Positions 40,583-48,672 of a DNA stretch of 64,000 nucleotides are shown in pieces. Position 1 is the first letter of the stretch, and each line of letters starts with the position of its first letter. Source of the stretch: Microvirga arabica (GTDB lineage: Bacteria > Pseudomonadota > Alphaproteobacteria > Rhizobiales > Beijerinckiaceae); NCBI RefSeq assembly GCF_016811235.1, contig NZ_JAFBID010000012.1, positions 45,962-109,961 on the forward strand, in the 5' to 3' direction. Position numbers and translations under genes: made by a program. The notes below the pieces were generated by a model. The model worked only from the letters and a program-made list of their open reading frames with translations, did no database searches and had not been told where the DNA came from.

Positions 40583-41200
40583 CTAAAGCGCCAGGCAGCC
40601 GAGGCGGCGCAGGGCAGCGAGAAGCGGCAGGAGGGGGAGGCCCAGGATCGTGGAGTGATCCCCCTCGACCGTCTCGAAGAGATGGATGCCAAACCCTTCG
40701 AGCTGGTAAACGCCCACGCTCTTGAGCACATCGGGCCCGGCAAGGTCGAGATAAAGATCGACAGCCTGATCCGTCAGGGGCCGCAGGGTGAGATGGGCGG
40801 TGTCCGAGAAGCGCTCCACGGCCTGCCCGCCGATCGCAAGGGCTCCGGCGGAATGGAGAGAGTGCTCCCGTCCTGCGAGGCGCATGAGCTGGGCACGGGC
40901 CGCCGCGTGGTCAGCCGGCTTGTGAAACACCTCGCCGTCGCACTCCAGCACCTGGTCGGCCCCGAGCACCACCCTGTCCGGATGGCGGCGGCTGACCGCC
41001 AGGGCCTTTTCCGCCGCAAGCCTGCCGGCGAGCGATACCGGATCGAGGCCTTCATGCGCGGCCGCCTCCTCGACGGCACGCTCGTCGATGCCGGAATTCT
41101 GCGTTTCGACCGAAAGGCCCGCGCTCACGAGCAGGCCTAAGCGGGTGGCGCTGGTGGAGGCGAGCAGCAGCTTGTCGGAGTGGGTCCAGAGGGCGGGCAT
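40583..41200 (-). CDS. Maf-family nucleotide pyrophosphatase
   Basis: Maf proteins hydrolyse non-canonical or regular NTPs and have been linked to septum inhibition. The 205 aa product has the start [14 protein letters not shown], the acidic [21 protein letters not shown], the catalytic-aspartate segment [18 protein letters not shown], and [12 protein letters not shown] near the C-terminus. It is encoded between the PPDK regulatory gene and aroE, as in many alphaproteobacteria. Confidence 0.92.
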   Translation of the reverse strand: MPALWTHSDKLLLASTSATRLGLLVSAGLSVETQNSGIDERAVEEAAAHEGLDPVSLAGRLAAEKALAVSRRHPDRVVLGADQVLECDGEVFHKPADHAAARAQLMRLAGREHSLHSAGALAIGGQAVERFSDTAHLTLRPLTDQAVDLYLDLAGPDVLKSVGVYQLEGFGIHLFETVEGDHSTILGLPLLPLLAALRRLGCLAL

Positions 41201-41203
41201 GGC

Positions 41204-42034
41204 CTAGTCCTGGCTCAGGCGCTGGCGGCGGTCGCGGTGAAGATCGATGATTGCTGCCGCCGTCTCCTCGATGGAGCGGCGGGTCACGTCGATCACCGGC
41301 CAGCCGTTGCGGGCAAAGAGCCGCCGGGAGGCCGCCAGCTCCTCGGCCACCGCCTCGCGGTCCACGTAAGAGGTGTCGTCGTCAGCGTTCAGGCTCAAGA
41401 GCCGGTTCTGCCGGATCTGCACGATGCGTTCAGGGGTCGCCACGAGGCCGACGATCAGCGCGGTCTTGGCCGTCTCCAGGATCGCCGGCGGCGGCACGCC
41501 GGGCACCAGGGGAATGTTGGCGGTCTTGAGGCCCCGGTTGGCGAGATAGATGGAGGTCGGCGTCTTCGAGGTGCGGCTCACCCCCACCAGGATCACGTCC
41601 GCGTCGTCGAGATCGTGCGGCAGGTGCCCGTCGTCGTGCAGGAGCGTGAAGTTCATGGCGTCGATGCGCTTGAAGTATTCGGCGTTCAGCATGTGCTGGG
41701 CGCCGGGCCGGGCGGTCGAGTGCGTGCCGAGATAGGAGGAGAGCAGGGCATGGACCGGCTCGAGCACGGAGAGATGCGGCGAGCCGGTGGCGCGGCAGAC
41801 CTCCTCCAGGCGGCTGGCGAGATCCTGCTCGACCAGGGTGTAGAGCACGATGCCCGGCGCGGTCTCGATCTCGTGGATCACCCGTTCGAGCTGGGTGTTG
41901 GAGCGCACGAGCGGATAGACGTGCTCGATGGCCGCCACGCCTTCATATTGCGCCACCACCGCGCGGGCGACGGTGATGAGGGTTTCACCCGTCGAGTCGG
42001 AGACGAGATGGAGATGGAAATAGCTGCGTCCCAC
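41204..42034 (-). CDS. Putative pyruvate, phosphate dikinase regulatory protein
   Basis: The 276 aa DUF299-family protein is a bifunctional ADP-dependent kinase and Pi-dependent phosphorylase. Members control PPDK or PEP synthase by threonine phosphorylation. The signatures are [14 protein letters not shown] at the start and the P-loop-like [19 protein letters not shown] near residue 150. The C-terminus has [14 protein letters not shown]. It borders the putative replication origin and is oriented away from it, as its counterpart is in Caulobacter and other alphaproteobacteria. Confidence 0.9.
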   Translation of the reverse strand: MGRSYFHLHLVSDSTGETLITVARAVVAQYEGVAAIEHVYPLVRSNTQLERVIHEIETAPGIVLYTLVEQDLASRLEEVCRATGSPHLSVLEPVHALLSSYLGTHSTARPGAQHMLNAEYFKRIDAMNFTLLHDDGHLPHDLDDADVILVGVSRTSKTPTSIYLANRGLKTANIPLVPGVPPPAILETAKTALIVGLVATPERIVQIRQNRLLSLNADDDTSYVDREAVAEELAASRRLFARNGWPVIDVTRRSIEETAAAIIDLHRDRRQRLSQD

Positions 42035-42067
42035 GGCCCGATGTCTCCATGAAGAGGAGTCGATCAG

Positions 42068-42076
42068 TGTGGATAA
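42068..42076 (-). promoter_or_regulatory. DnaA box in the putative origin
   Basis: TGTGGATAA is the exact complement of the high-affinity consensus TTATCCACA. Confidence 0.7.
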
Positions 42077-42229
42077 AACGCTTGGGCTGAGAGGTCCAGC
42101 AAAAGGCCCTGTGGGATTCGTCGCAAACCATCAACAGAGCTCCCCGTTGTGTGAGTCTCGAATCGGCCCTTTGGGAGAATCCGGTACGAATCACTCGCGT
42201 CTTTTTGATTCAGATTTGGTTAACTTTCG

Positions 42230-42244
42230 TTAACGGGCTGTTAA
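42230..42244. promoter_or_regulatory. CtrA-type binding site 1
   Basis: TTAA-CGGGCTG-TTAA matches the full CtrA consensus TTAA-N7-TTAA. A further TTAA lies 6 bases upstream (42220-42223) and another at 42248-42251. CtrA blocks initiation at the Caulobacter origin through such sites. Confidence 0.65.
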
Positions 42245-42288
42245 GCTTTAAGATTTCGGAAAGGATTGTGGCGCGCCTGCCCCATTCG

Positions 42289-42303
42289 TTAATGAACCCT
42301 TAA
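42289..42303. promoter_or_regulatory. CtrA-type binding site 2
   Basis: TTAA-TGAACCC-TTAA is a second perfect TTAA-N7-TTAA site, 59 bases from the first when measured start to start. Confidence 0.65.
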
Positions 42304-42374
42304 AGCCTTGAGGTGTGTGGACCGCCTGTGGACGGGGTTGCGGCTTTGTGATTCACGGCCCAAGAGAAACATCA

Positions 42375-42395
42375 GATTCTTAGATTCAAAGATTC
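42375..42395. promoter_or_regulatory. Three GATTC (GANTC) sites in 8-bp phase
   Basis: GATTC occurs at 42375, 42383 and 42391, exactly 8 bases apart, just upstream of the hemE start. GANTC is the CcrM methylation target in alphaproteobacteria. The array may report replication state to the hemE promoter or the origin. Confidence 0.6.
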
Positions 42396-42414
42396 TTCTT
42401 TTAAGAGAGGGCCT

Positions 42415-43452
42415 GTGAGCACACGTTCCACCAAGGCGATTTTGCGCGTGCTGAACGGCGAGCCGGTCTGGCCTCTGCCGATCTGGATCATGCGTCAGGC
42501 CGGCCGTTATCTGCCGGAATACCGGGAGACCCGCAAGCAGGCCGGCTCCTTCCTCGATCTCTGCTACAACCCAAGGCTCGCCGAGGAGGTAACCCTTCAG
42601 CCGATCCGCCGCTTCGGCTTCGACGCCTCGATCCTGTTCTCCGACATCCTGGTCATCCCCCATGCGCTCGGCCAGGACGTGCGCTTCGTCGAGAACGAGG
42701 GACCCAAGCTCGATCCGATCACCGAAGCCAAGGACTTCTCCAGGCTGGCCGACGAGCTGCCGCTGGAGCGGCTCGATCCCGTTTTCGAAACGCTTGATCG
42801 CCTGAGCAAGAGCCTGCCGAAGGAGACCACGCTGCTCGGCTTCTGCGGCGCGCCCTGGACGGTGGCGAGCTACATGATCGCCGGTAAGGGCACGCCGGAC
42901 CAGGCGCCTGCCCGGATCACCGCCTATCGCGACCCGGCCTTCATGGACGCGCTCATCGACCGCCTCGTGCGCGCCTCCACGGCCTATCTCATCCGCCAGA
43001 TCGATGCGGGCGCCGAGGCCGTGCAGATCTTCGAGAGCTTCGGGTCGGCCCTGCCGCCGGCGCTGTTCGACCGGCTGTCGCTCAGCCCGATCCGCCGCAT
43101 GGTGGAAGGTCTCAAAGCGGCACGGCCCGACGCCAAGGTGATCGTTTTCGTGCGCGGCGGCGGTGCCAACCTCCACCGCTTCGCCGCGGCCGGCATCGGC
43201 GACGGGCTGGCCCTCGACTGGACGCTCGATCCGGCCGTCGTGCTCCCGACTCTGCCCAACACGCTCGCCACCCAGGGCAACCTCGATCCGCTGGCCCTGA
43301 TCGCTGGCGGACAGCCGCTGGAGCAGGGCATCGACCATGTCCTCGCAGCGGCCCGCGGCCGCCCGCACATCTTCAATCTCGGGCACGGCATCCTGCCGGA
43401 GACACCGGTCGAGCACGTGGCGCAGATGATCGCCCGCGTGCGGGGGGCTTAA
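42415..43452 (+). CDS. hemE: Uroporphyrinogen decarboxylase
   Basis: HemE decarboxylates uroporphyrinogen III to coproporphyrinogen III in heme synthesis. The 345 aa product has the family signatures PIWIMRQAGRYLPEYRE (substrate-binding Arg residues), ASILFSDILVIPHALG with the key aspartate, GFCGAPWTVASYMI, and FNLGHGILPETPVEHV. Translation starts at GTG 42415 after GAGAGG. It abuts the putative origin, so its promoter must lie within it. Confidence 0.96.
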   Translation: MSTRSTKAILRVLNGEPVWPLPIWIMRQAGRYLPEYRETRKQAGSFLDLCYNPRLAEEVTLQPIRRFGFDASILFSDILVIPHALGQDVRFVENEGPKLDPITEAKDFSRLADELPLERLDPVFETLDRLSKSLPKETTLLGFCGAPWTVASYMIAGKGTPDQAPARITAYRDPAFMDALIDRLVRASTAYLIRQIDAGAEAVQIFESFGSALPPALFDRLSLSPIRRMVEGLKAARPDAKVIVFVRGGGANLHRFAAAGIGDGLALDWTLDPAVVLPTLPNTLATQGNLDPLALIAGGQPLEQGIDHVLAAARGRPHIFNLGHGILPETPVEHVAQMIARVRGA

Positions 43453-43458
43453 AACACA

Positions 43459-43884
43459 ATGCTGTATCTGTGGCTCAAGGCGTTTCACGTCATCGCCGTC
43501 ATCGCCTGGATGGCCGGCATGCTCTACCTGCCGCGCCTTTTCGTCTATCACTGCGACGCGCCCAAGGATTCGATCCAGTCCGAGACCTTCAAGATCATGG
43601 AGCGGCGCCTGCTCAAGGCGATCATCAACCCGGCCATGGCAGTCACCTGGGTGCTCGGCCTCTACCTCGTGTGGGACGGCGGCTGGTACACCTCCGGCTG
43701 GATGCACGCCAAGTTCGCCCTGGTGCTGATCATGTCGGGCCTGCACGGCGTCTATGTGCGCCGTCTCAAGGAATTCGCCGCCGACAGGAACACGCGTCCG
43801 GCGAAATATTATCGCATCCTCAACGAGGTGCCGACCGTGCTGATGATCGGCATCGTGATCCTGGTGATCGTGAAGCCGTTCTGA
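43459..43884 (+). CDS. hemJ: Protoporphyrinogen oxidase HemJ
   Basis: HemJ oxidises protoporphyrinogen IX in the inner membrane. The 141 aa product has four hydrophobic helices. His10 in LKAFHVIAVIAWMAGMLYLPRLFVYH and the lysine in MHAKFALVLIMSG correspond to the conserved heme-binding and catalytic residues of the family. It starts 6 bases after hemE, so both heme genes form one unit. Confidence 0.92.
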   Translation: MLYLWLKAFHVIAVIAWMAGMLYLPRLFVYHCDAPKDSIQSETFKIMERRLLKAIINPAMAVTWVLGLYLVWDGGWYTSGWMHAKFALVLIMSGLHGVYVRRLKEFAADRNTRPAKYYRILNEVPTVLMIGIVILVIVKPF

Positions 43885-43900
43885 TTTTGGCCCGGCAGTG

Positions 43901-44044
43901 AAATCCCCGGCGCACGAAGTGCGGGAAGGGGATCTATCGCGCTGAGGGTGTGGGTGGATTCCCTTCCCCTCCGCTGCGCTCCGGCCGGGAATGACAATGC
44001 GGTGACCCGATCCCGGATCTTCGCTACGCTGCGTCTGGGATGAC
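43901..44044. repeat. Composite repeat between hemJ and rho
   Basis: Blocks such as AAATCCCCGGCGCACGAAGT with GCGGGAAGGGGAT, GGATTCCCTTCCCCTCCGCT, GGCCGGGAATGAC and GATCCCGGATCTTCGCTACG have the palindromic, GC-rich character of the other mosaic repeats. Together with the rho leader it fills the 370-base gap; no gene is seen there. Confidence 0.6.
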
Positions 44045-44072
44045 CCTCACGAATGTTGTGATCCAAAGCCCC

Positions 44073-44101
44073 TTGAGACTTTTCCCGAAAACCGCTACAT
44101 A
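44073..44101 (+). promoter_or_regulatory. rho promoter
   Basis: TTGAGA (44073-44078) and TACATA (44096-44101) are separated by exactly 17 bases. This would give a rho leader of about 145 bases. The rho gene is autoregulated through its leader in E. coli; I cannot recognise the mechanism here. Confidence 0.6.
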
Positions 44102-44254
44102 AGAATTCTCTTCCTCAAAGACAGGTGCGCTGCACGGGCCCTCGGGGCTCTCCAGTCACGGTTCGTGAACCCGGCGGCCCTGTCGAACGTTTCCCCTGTC
44201 TCCTCCCGCGTACAGCCCAACCTGCCCGCGACCTTACCCCGAGAGTGTTCCCCG

Positions 44255-45520
44255 ATGAGGGAAATCAAGCTTCAAGACCTGAAATCCAAGACGCCGACCG
44301 AACTCATCGCCTTCGCCGAGGAGCTCGAGGTCGAGAACGCGAGCACCATGCGCAAGCAGGAGCTCATGTTCGCGATCCTCAAGCAGCTGGCGGCGCGCGA
44401 GGTGGAGATCATCGGCGCGGGCGTCGTCGAGGTGCTGCAGGACGGCTTCGGCTTCCTGCGCTCGGCCGATTCGAACTACCTGCCCGGTCCCGACGATATC
44501 TACGTCAGCCCGAGCCAAATCCGGAAGTTCGGTCTGCGCACCGGCGACACGGTGGACGGCCCGATCCGCGGCCCGAAGGAAGGCGAGCGCTATTTCGCGC
44601 TGCTGAAGGTCAACACCATCAATTTCGAGGATCCGGAGAAGATCCGGCACAAGGTCCATTTCGACAACCTGACGCCGCTCTTCCCGCACGAGCGCTTCAA
44701 CCTCGAGATCGCCGATCCCACGCGAAAAGACTTCTCGCCGCGTATCATCGACATCGTGTCGCCCATCGGCAAGGGACAGCGCGCCCTCATCGTGGCGCCG
44801 CCGCGCACGGGTAAGACCGTGCTGATGCAGAACGTGGCGCAGTCGATCACCACCAACCATCCCGAGTGCTACCTCATCGTGCTGCTCATCGACGAGCGCC
44901 CGGAGGAGGTCACCGACATGCAGCGCTCCGTGAAGGGTGAGGTCGTGGCCTCCACCTTCGACGAGCCGGCGACCCGCCACGTGCAGGTGGCCGAGATGGT
45001 GATCGAGAAGGCCAAGCGCCTGGTGGAGCACGGCCGCGACGTGGTCATTCTGCTCGATTCGATCACCCGCCTCGGCCGCGCCTACAACACGGTGGTGCCG
45101 TCCTCCGGCAAGGTGCTCACCGGCGGTGTCGACGCCAATGCGCTCCAGCGCCCGAAGCGCTTCTTCGGTGCGGCGCGCAACATCGAGGAGGGCGGCTCGC
45201 TCACCATCATCGCCACCGCGCTCATCGACACCGGCTCGCGCATGGACGAGGTGATCTTCGAAGAGTTCAAGGGCACCGGCAACTCGGAAATCATCCTGGA
45301 CCGCAAGGTCGCCGACAAGCGCACCTTCCCGGCCATCGACATCACCCGCTCGGGCACCCGCAAGGAAGAGCTGCTGGTACCTAGCGACACGCTCAAGAAG
45401 ATGTACGTGCTGCGCCGCATCCTCAACCCGATGGGCACAGTGGACGCCATCGAGTTCCTGCTCGACAAGCTGCGTCAGACCAAGTCGAACGGCGACTTCT
45501 TCGATTCGATGAACACCTAA
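44255..45520 (+). CDS. rho: Transcription termination factor Rho
   Basis: Rho is the hexameric RNA-dependent ATPase that ends transcription. The 421 aa product has the N-terminal helical and cold-shock RNA-binding domain (about 50-125, with DGFGFLRS), Walker A APPRTGKT with Lys187, Walker [17 protein letters not shown], the Q-loop/R-loop [20 protein letters not shown], and a GTGNSEI motif. ATG 44255 gives the typical [12 protein letters not shown] start; the upstream in-frame ATG at 44165 lies in the leader. Confidence 0.96.
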   Translation: MREIKLQDLKSKTPTELIAFAEELEVENASTMRKQELMFAILKQLAAREVEIIGAGVVEVLQDGFGFLRSADSNYLPGPDDIYVSPSQIRKFGLRTGDTVDGPIRGPKEGERYFALLKVNTINFEDPEKIRHKVHFDNLTPLFPHERFNLEIADPTRKDFSPRIIDIVSPIGKGQRALIVAPPRTGKTVLMQNVAQSITTNHPECYLIVLLIDERPEEVTDMQRSVKGEVVASTFDEPATRHVQVAEMVIEKAKRLVEHGRDVVILLDSITRLGRAYNTVVPSSGKVLTGGVDANALQRPKRFFGAARNIEEGGSLTIIATALIDTGSRMDEVIFEEFKGTGNSEIILDRKVADKRTFPAIDITRSGTRKEELLVPSDTLKKMYVLRRILNPMGTVDAIEFLLDKLRQTKSNGDFFDSMNT

Positions 45521-45552
45521 GCCGGGCGGGCCGTCCGCCTGCGGAATGATGG

Positions 45553-45585
45553 CCCCATCCTCCGGTCTGGAGGGTGGGGTTTTTT
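45553..45585 (+). terminator. Intrinsic terminator after rho
   Basis: An 11-bp stem (45553-45563 with 45569-45579, one wobble) with a GGTCT loop is followed by TTTTTT. Confidence 0.88.
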
Positions 45586-45647
45586 GTTGCCGCCTGCGAA
45601 CGTGGCTGGGAAGGAACCTGCACCCTTAGCTTGGGCGTTGAGTCGGC

Positions 45648-47023
45648 ATGCTGAACTGGTTGCTGACGATCTGGGACAGTCTCAGAACAAGCCTGTGGCT
45701 GATCCCCTCCGGTTTGAGTGCTGTGGGGATCGGCATCGCGACCACCTTGCTCTGGGTGGATGCGGGTAACGGATTTGAGGATCAGGCGCACTGGTGGATC
45801 AACAGCGGTGACGGGGAGGATGCTCGCAATCTCATCTCCACGCTGCTCTCCGCCATCATCACCATGGCCAGCATGGCCTTCTCCGTGACGGTGGTGGCGA
45901 TCACCCTGGCGGCCAATTCCTACGGCTCGCGGCTCATCCGCATTTTCAGGTCCGATCTGCGAACCCAGATCGTGCTTGGCATCTTCTCGATGACCACATG
46001 TACAATGTGATCGTGCTGCGCTCGATCCATGGCAATGCGCCCATGCCGCAGGTGCCGCATGCCTCCGTGACCGTGGGCACGGTTCTGTCCCTCATCTGCG
46101 TTCTGGCGCTCATAGCGTTCATCCAGGGGGTGGCCCGTCTGGTGGTGGCCGACGAGGTCGTGCGGCGGGTCCGCCGGGAACTGCACAATGCCGTGGAGGA
46201 TCTACCAAAGCTCGACGGTCGTCCGCCTGAGCACGTCCCTCCTGATCTGCCCCCCGATTTCGACGAGAAGGCGGAGCGTATCGAGCTGCCCTACGGAGGC
46301 TATGTCCAGGCCATCGATTACGACGACATCCTCGAATGGACCGAGAAGCGCAACGTCATCGCGCGGCTCGATTTCCGCGCCGGCGATTTCATCGTCAACG
46401 GCGACAAGCGCGTTCTGGTCTACCCGCCGACCGGTGACCCTATGAAGGTTCGCAAGGAGATCGGCGAGTTCATCGTCAGCGGTGACGAGCGCACCCCGAC
46501 CCAGGATCTGGAGTTTCCCATTCGCCATCTGGTGGAGGTGGCTCTGCGTGCCCTCTCGCCGGGGATCAACGATCCCTTTACCGCGACCGTCGTGGTCGAC
46601 CGGTTGCGGGCCGGCTTATCCGAGGTCATGGGGCGGTGCCTTCCCGCTGAGACCGTGCGCGACCGTGCAGGACGTGTCCGCATCTATCGGCAGGTCACCA
46701 CTTACGAGGGGATCTTCGACGCGGCCTTCCATCAGATCCGCCAGGCAGCGTCCACCCATCCGGCGGTGCTGATCCACATGCTCGAAGCCATCAGGCGTCT
46801 TGCCGAGCATATTCGTCTGGAGGAGCAACGCGATGGGCTCCTCCGCCACGCCCATCTGATCAAGGCCGCCGCCGAGCGCGATGTGGCAGAACCCGCGGAC
46901 CGCAACGATGTCGAGCACAGTTTCCTGAAGGCGATCGAGGCCTGCGAGAAGGCGAGGGCCGAAGCTGCGGCCGCGTCAGAACACCCCCAGGAACGCCAGC
47001 ACGATCAGGGTCAGCACGGCTGA
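45648..47023 (+). pseudogene. Frameshifted DUF2254 membrane protein gene
   Basis: DUF2254 proteins are predicted membrane proteins of unknown function, usually about 430-460 aa. Here the N-terminal part (45648-46010, 120 codons) runs through two membrane helices to RTQIVLGIFSMT, then hits TGA. The rest (341 codons) continues in another frame from about 45998, beginning YNVIVLRS and running through the DDILEW, GDFIVNGDKRVLVYPP and LSPGINDPFTA motifs to 47023. The two halves join without loss of homology around 45996-46002. No slippery heptamer is evident. It is a recent mutation, a sequencing error, or, least likely, recoding. Confidence 0.8.
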
Positions 47024-47074
47024 AACCAGCAGCGAGCCCGCGCAGCCCATGCGGTTCGAGAAGAAAAAGAACAT
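46976..47074 (-). CDS. 32-aa single-helix membrane protein
   Basis: A small minus-strand frame encodes MFFFFSNRMGCAGSLLVSAV and then LTLIVLAFLGVF, one hydrophobic helix after a short aromatic start. AGGAG sits five bases before the ATG, an ideal ribosome site. It overlaps the antisense 3' end of the DUF2254 gene by 48 bases. Similar FFFFSNRxGCxGS-type small proteins are, to my knowledge, common and uncharacterised in proteobacteria. Its transcript may run on from the region upstream or be monocistronic. Confidence 0.55.
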   Translation of the reverse strand: MFFFFSNRMGCAGSLLVSAVLTLIVLAFLGVF

Positions 47075-47108
47075 CGACGCTCCTGTGTTGTCCGAGACCT
47101 GTGCACCC

Positions 47109-48029
47109 TCAAGGCTTGGAGCCCTGGCTAAAGACGCCGCTAGCCAACACAACGCCGAGAGTGGCCAAAACTATCCCGGTCCAGGCGGCAGGACTTGGGA
47201 TTTCTTTCAATACCGGAATGGCGATGAGAGCCGCGAGCACGATGGATAGGGGCGACACGGCGGCCGCCCGGGATGCGCCGAGGCGGTCGATGGCCATGCC
47301 GTAGAGAATGATTCCGACAACGCCCGAGAGGAGGCCCTGGAGAAGCGCCTGCAGAAGGATCGGTCCGGCCAGACCCTTGCCGAGCACCTGTACGAGCGCG
47401 GGAAGGCCGAAAGGCAGCAGGATGAGGAACGACCAGAGTCCGATGAGGGCTGCTGCCTGCAGGGCCGACAAGCCGCTGCGGCGATAGGCATGGGTGTAGA
47501 TCCCCCACAGGCAGGCGCCGGTGAGCAACAGAAGGTGGCCCCGCCAGGCGCCATCGGCGGCAAACAGCACACCATAGCCGCCGATGCACACGATGCCGGT
47601 CAGGATGAGAGCAAAGCCGAAGACCCGCACGCCTGCGAGTCGCTCTCCGAAAACCAACCAGCCAATCAGCGCTACGAAGAGCGGCATGGTGCCCGGCAGA
47701 AGCGGTCCAATCTCCGCCGCGGGGGCAAACTGCATGCCCGACGCAACGATGAGAAAGAACGGGGCTCCGGAGCCGAGAAGACCGAGGCCTTTGGCCAGGC
47801 TCAGGCCCTTCGGAAACAGACCGGCTCGCCAGCTGAAGGGAAGCAACACCAGGGCCGGGACGCCGAACCGCACCAGGCCGATGGCAGCGGGCGGCATATC
47901 GTGGGTGACCGCATGGCGGGTGCCGACGGCCCAGAGGGCCCAGATCGTCACGGTGGCCAGAGCGGTGATCCAGCCAAGGAGAGCGGGACGAACTTGGCGG
48001 GGAGAGGGGGTGCAACCGAGGTCGGACAT
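47109..48029 (-). CDS. EamA/DMT-superfamily transporter
   Basis: The 306 aa product has ten predicted membrane helices in two EamA repeats (about residues 18-150 and 163-300). The duplicated conserved stretches end in GWLVFGERLAGV and IAIPVLKEIPSPAAWTG. Such permeases commonly export amino acids or metabolites. A strong AGGAGG site precedes ATG 48029. It is divergent from an Lrp-family regulator, which probably controls it; the substrate is unknown. Confidence 0.88.
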   Translation of the reverse strand: MSDLGCTPSPRQVRPALLGWITALATVTIWALWAVGTRHAVTHDMPPAAIGLVRFGVPALVLLPFSWRAGLFPKGLSLAKGLGLLGSGAPFFLIVASGMQFAPAAEIGPLLPGTMPLFVALIGWLVFGERLAGVRVFGFALILTGIVCIGGYGVLFAADGAWRGHLLLLTGACLWGIYTHAYRRSGLSALQAAALIGLWSFLILLPFGLPALVQVLGKGLAGPILLQALLQGLLSGVVGIILYGMAIDRLGASRAAAVSPLSIVLAALIAIPVLKEIPSPAAWTGIVLATLGVVLASGVFSQGSKP

Positions 48030-48059
48030 GGCAAGCCTCCTTCGATGCTCTGAAGCATA

Positions 48060-48124
48060 GGCTTGCGGGGCAGGGCATGTCCTTGCGAAGTTCGGCTTGC
48101 GGGGCGTCTCTTCTTAGCAGAAGA
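48060..48124. promoter_or_regulatory. Candidate operators in the EamA-Lrp divergent gap
   Basis: GGCTTGCGGGGC occurs twice as a direct repeat (48060-48071 and 48094-48105). TCTTCT-TAGC-AGAAGA (48109-48124) is a 16-base inverted repeat. Both could bind the Lrp-family regulator. Confidence 0.4.
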
Positions 48125-48153
48125 TTGCGCGAAACCTCAGTAGCGGTGAAATC

Positions 48154-48663
48154 ATGCCCTACATCGATCTCGACGGCATCGATCTGCGAATCCTCAACGC
48201 CTTGCAGGCTGACGGACGCCTGACCAACCAGGAACTCGCCGATCAGGTCGGTCTCTCGCCCTCGCCGTGCCTGCGCCGGGTCCGCCGCCTGGAGCGCGAC
48301 GGTTTCATCCGCACCTATCGGGCCGTGCTCGACCGGGAATCGGTCGGTCTCGGGTTAACCGTCTTCGTCGAGATCAAGGTCGAAAAACATTCCCGCGACA
48401 ATGCGCAGGCGCTGCAGGAGGCGCTCTTAGGCATGGCCGAGGTGGTGGCCTGCCACATGGTGTCCGGCACGGCCGATTTCATGGCCGAGATCGTGGTGCC
48501 GAACCTCAAGGCTTACGAGCGGCTGCTGACAGAGAAGCTTCTGACCCTGCCGATGATCGGCGACATCCGCTCGAATTTTGCCCTGACCCGGGTGAAGTCC
48601 GATACGGCTCTTCCGTTGACGCATCTGAAGCGGGAAGAGGTTAAACGAGCGCTGGATTGCTGA
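48154..48663 (+). CDS. Lrp/AsnC-family transcriptional regulator
   Basis: The 169 aa product has an N-terminal winged helix-turn-helix (about residues 5-65, DLRILNALQADGRLTNQELA then LSPSPCLRRVRRLERDG). A C-terminal RAM/AsnC ligand-binding domain follows (about 75-150, with GLTVFVEIKVEKHS, VVACHMVSGTADFMAEIV and IRSNFALTRVK). It is divergent from the EamA transporter, the usual arrangement for an amino-acid-sensing exporter regulator. Confidence 0.92.
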   Translation: MPYIDLDGIDLRILNALQADGRLTNQELADQVGLSPSPCLRRVRRLERDGFIRTYRAVLDRESVGLGLTVFVEIKVEKHSRDNAQALQEALLGMAEVVACHMVSGTADFMAEIVVPNLKAYERLLTEKLLTLPMIGDIRSNFALTRVKSDTALPLTHLKREEVKRALDC

Positions 48664-48672
48664 GACGCAGGC

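Larger units (their letters stand above)
42035..42414. other. Putative chromosomal replication origin (oriC)
   Basis: This 380-base non-coding gap holds a perfect DnaA box (42068-42076) and weaker TGTGGAC-type copies at 42316 and 42327. It also has an AT-rich stretch near 42200-42260, two TTAA-N7-TTAA sites, and eleven GANTC sites starting at 42057, 42115, 42153, 42160, 42177, 42188, 42207, 42350, 42375, 42383 and 42391. hemE beside the origin is established for Caulobacter and many other alphaproteobacteria. Flanking genes point outward on both sides, and parS-parAB lie 10-13 kb away. Confidence 0.78.

Noticed and set aside
42221..42233. TTAA-N6-TTAA near the origin as a third CtrA site
   Set aside because: The spacer is 6 rather than 7 bases, so it is only mentioned as a flanking half-site.
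45990..46012. Programmed ribosomal frameshift in the DUF2254 gene
   Set aside because: No slippery heptamer or clear downstream pseudoknot is visible, so mutation or sequencing error is more likely.
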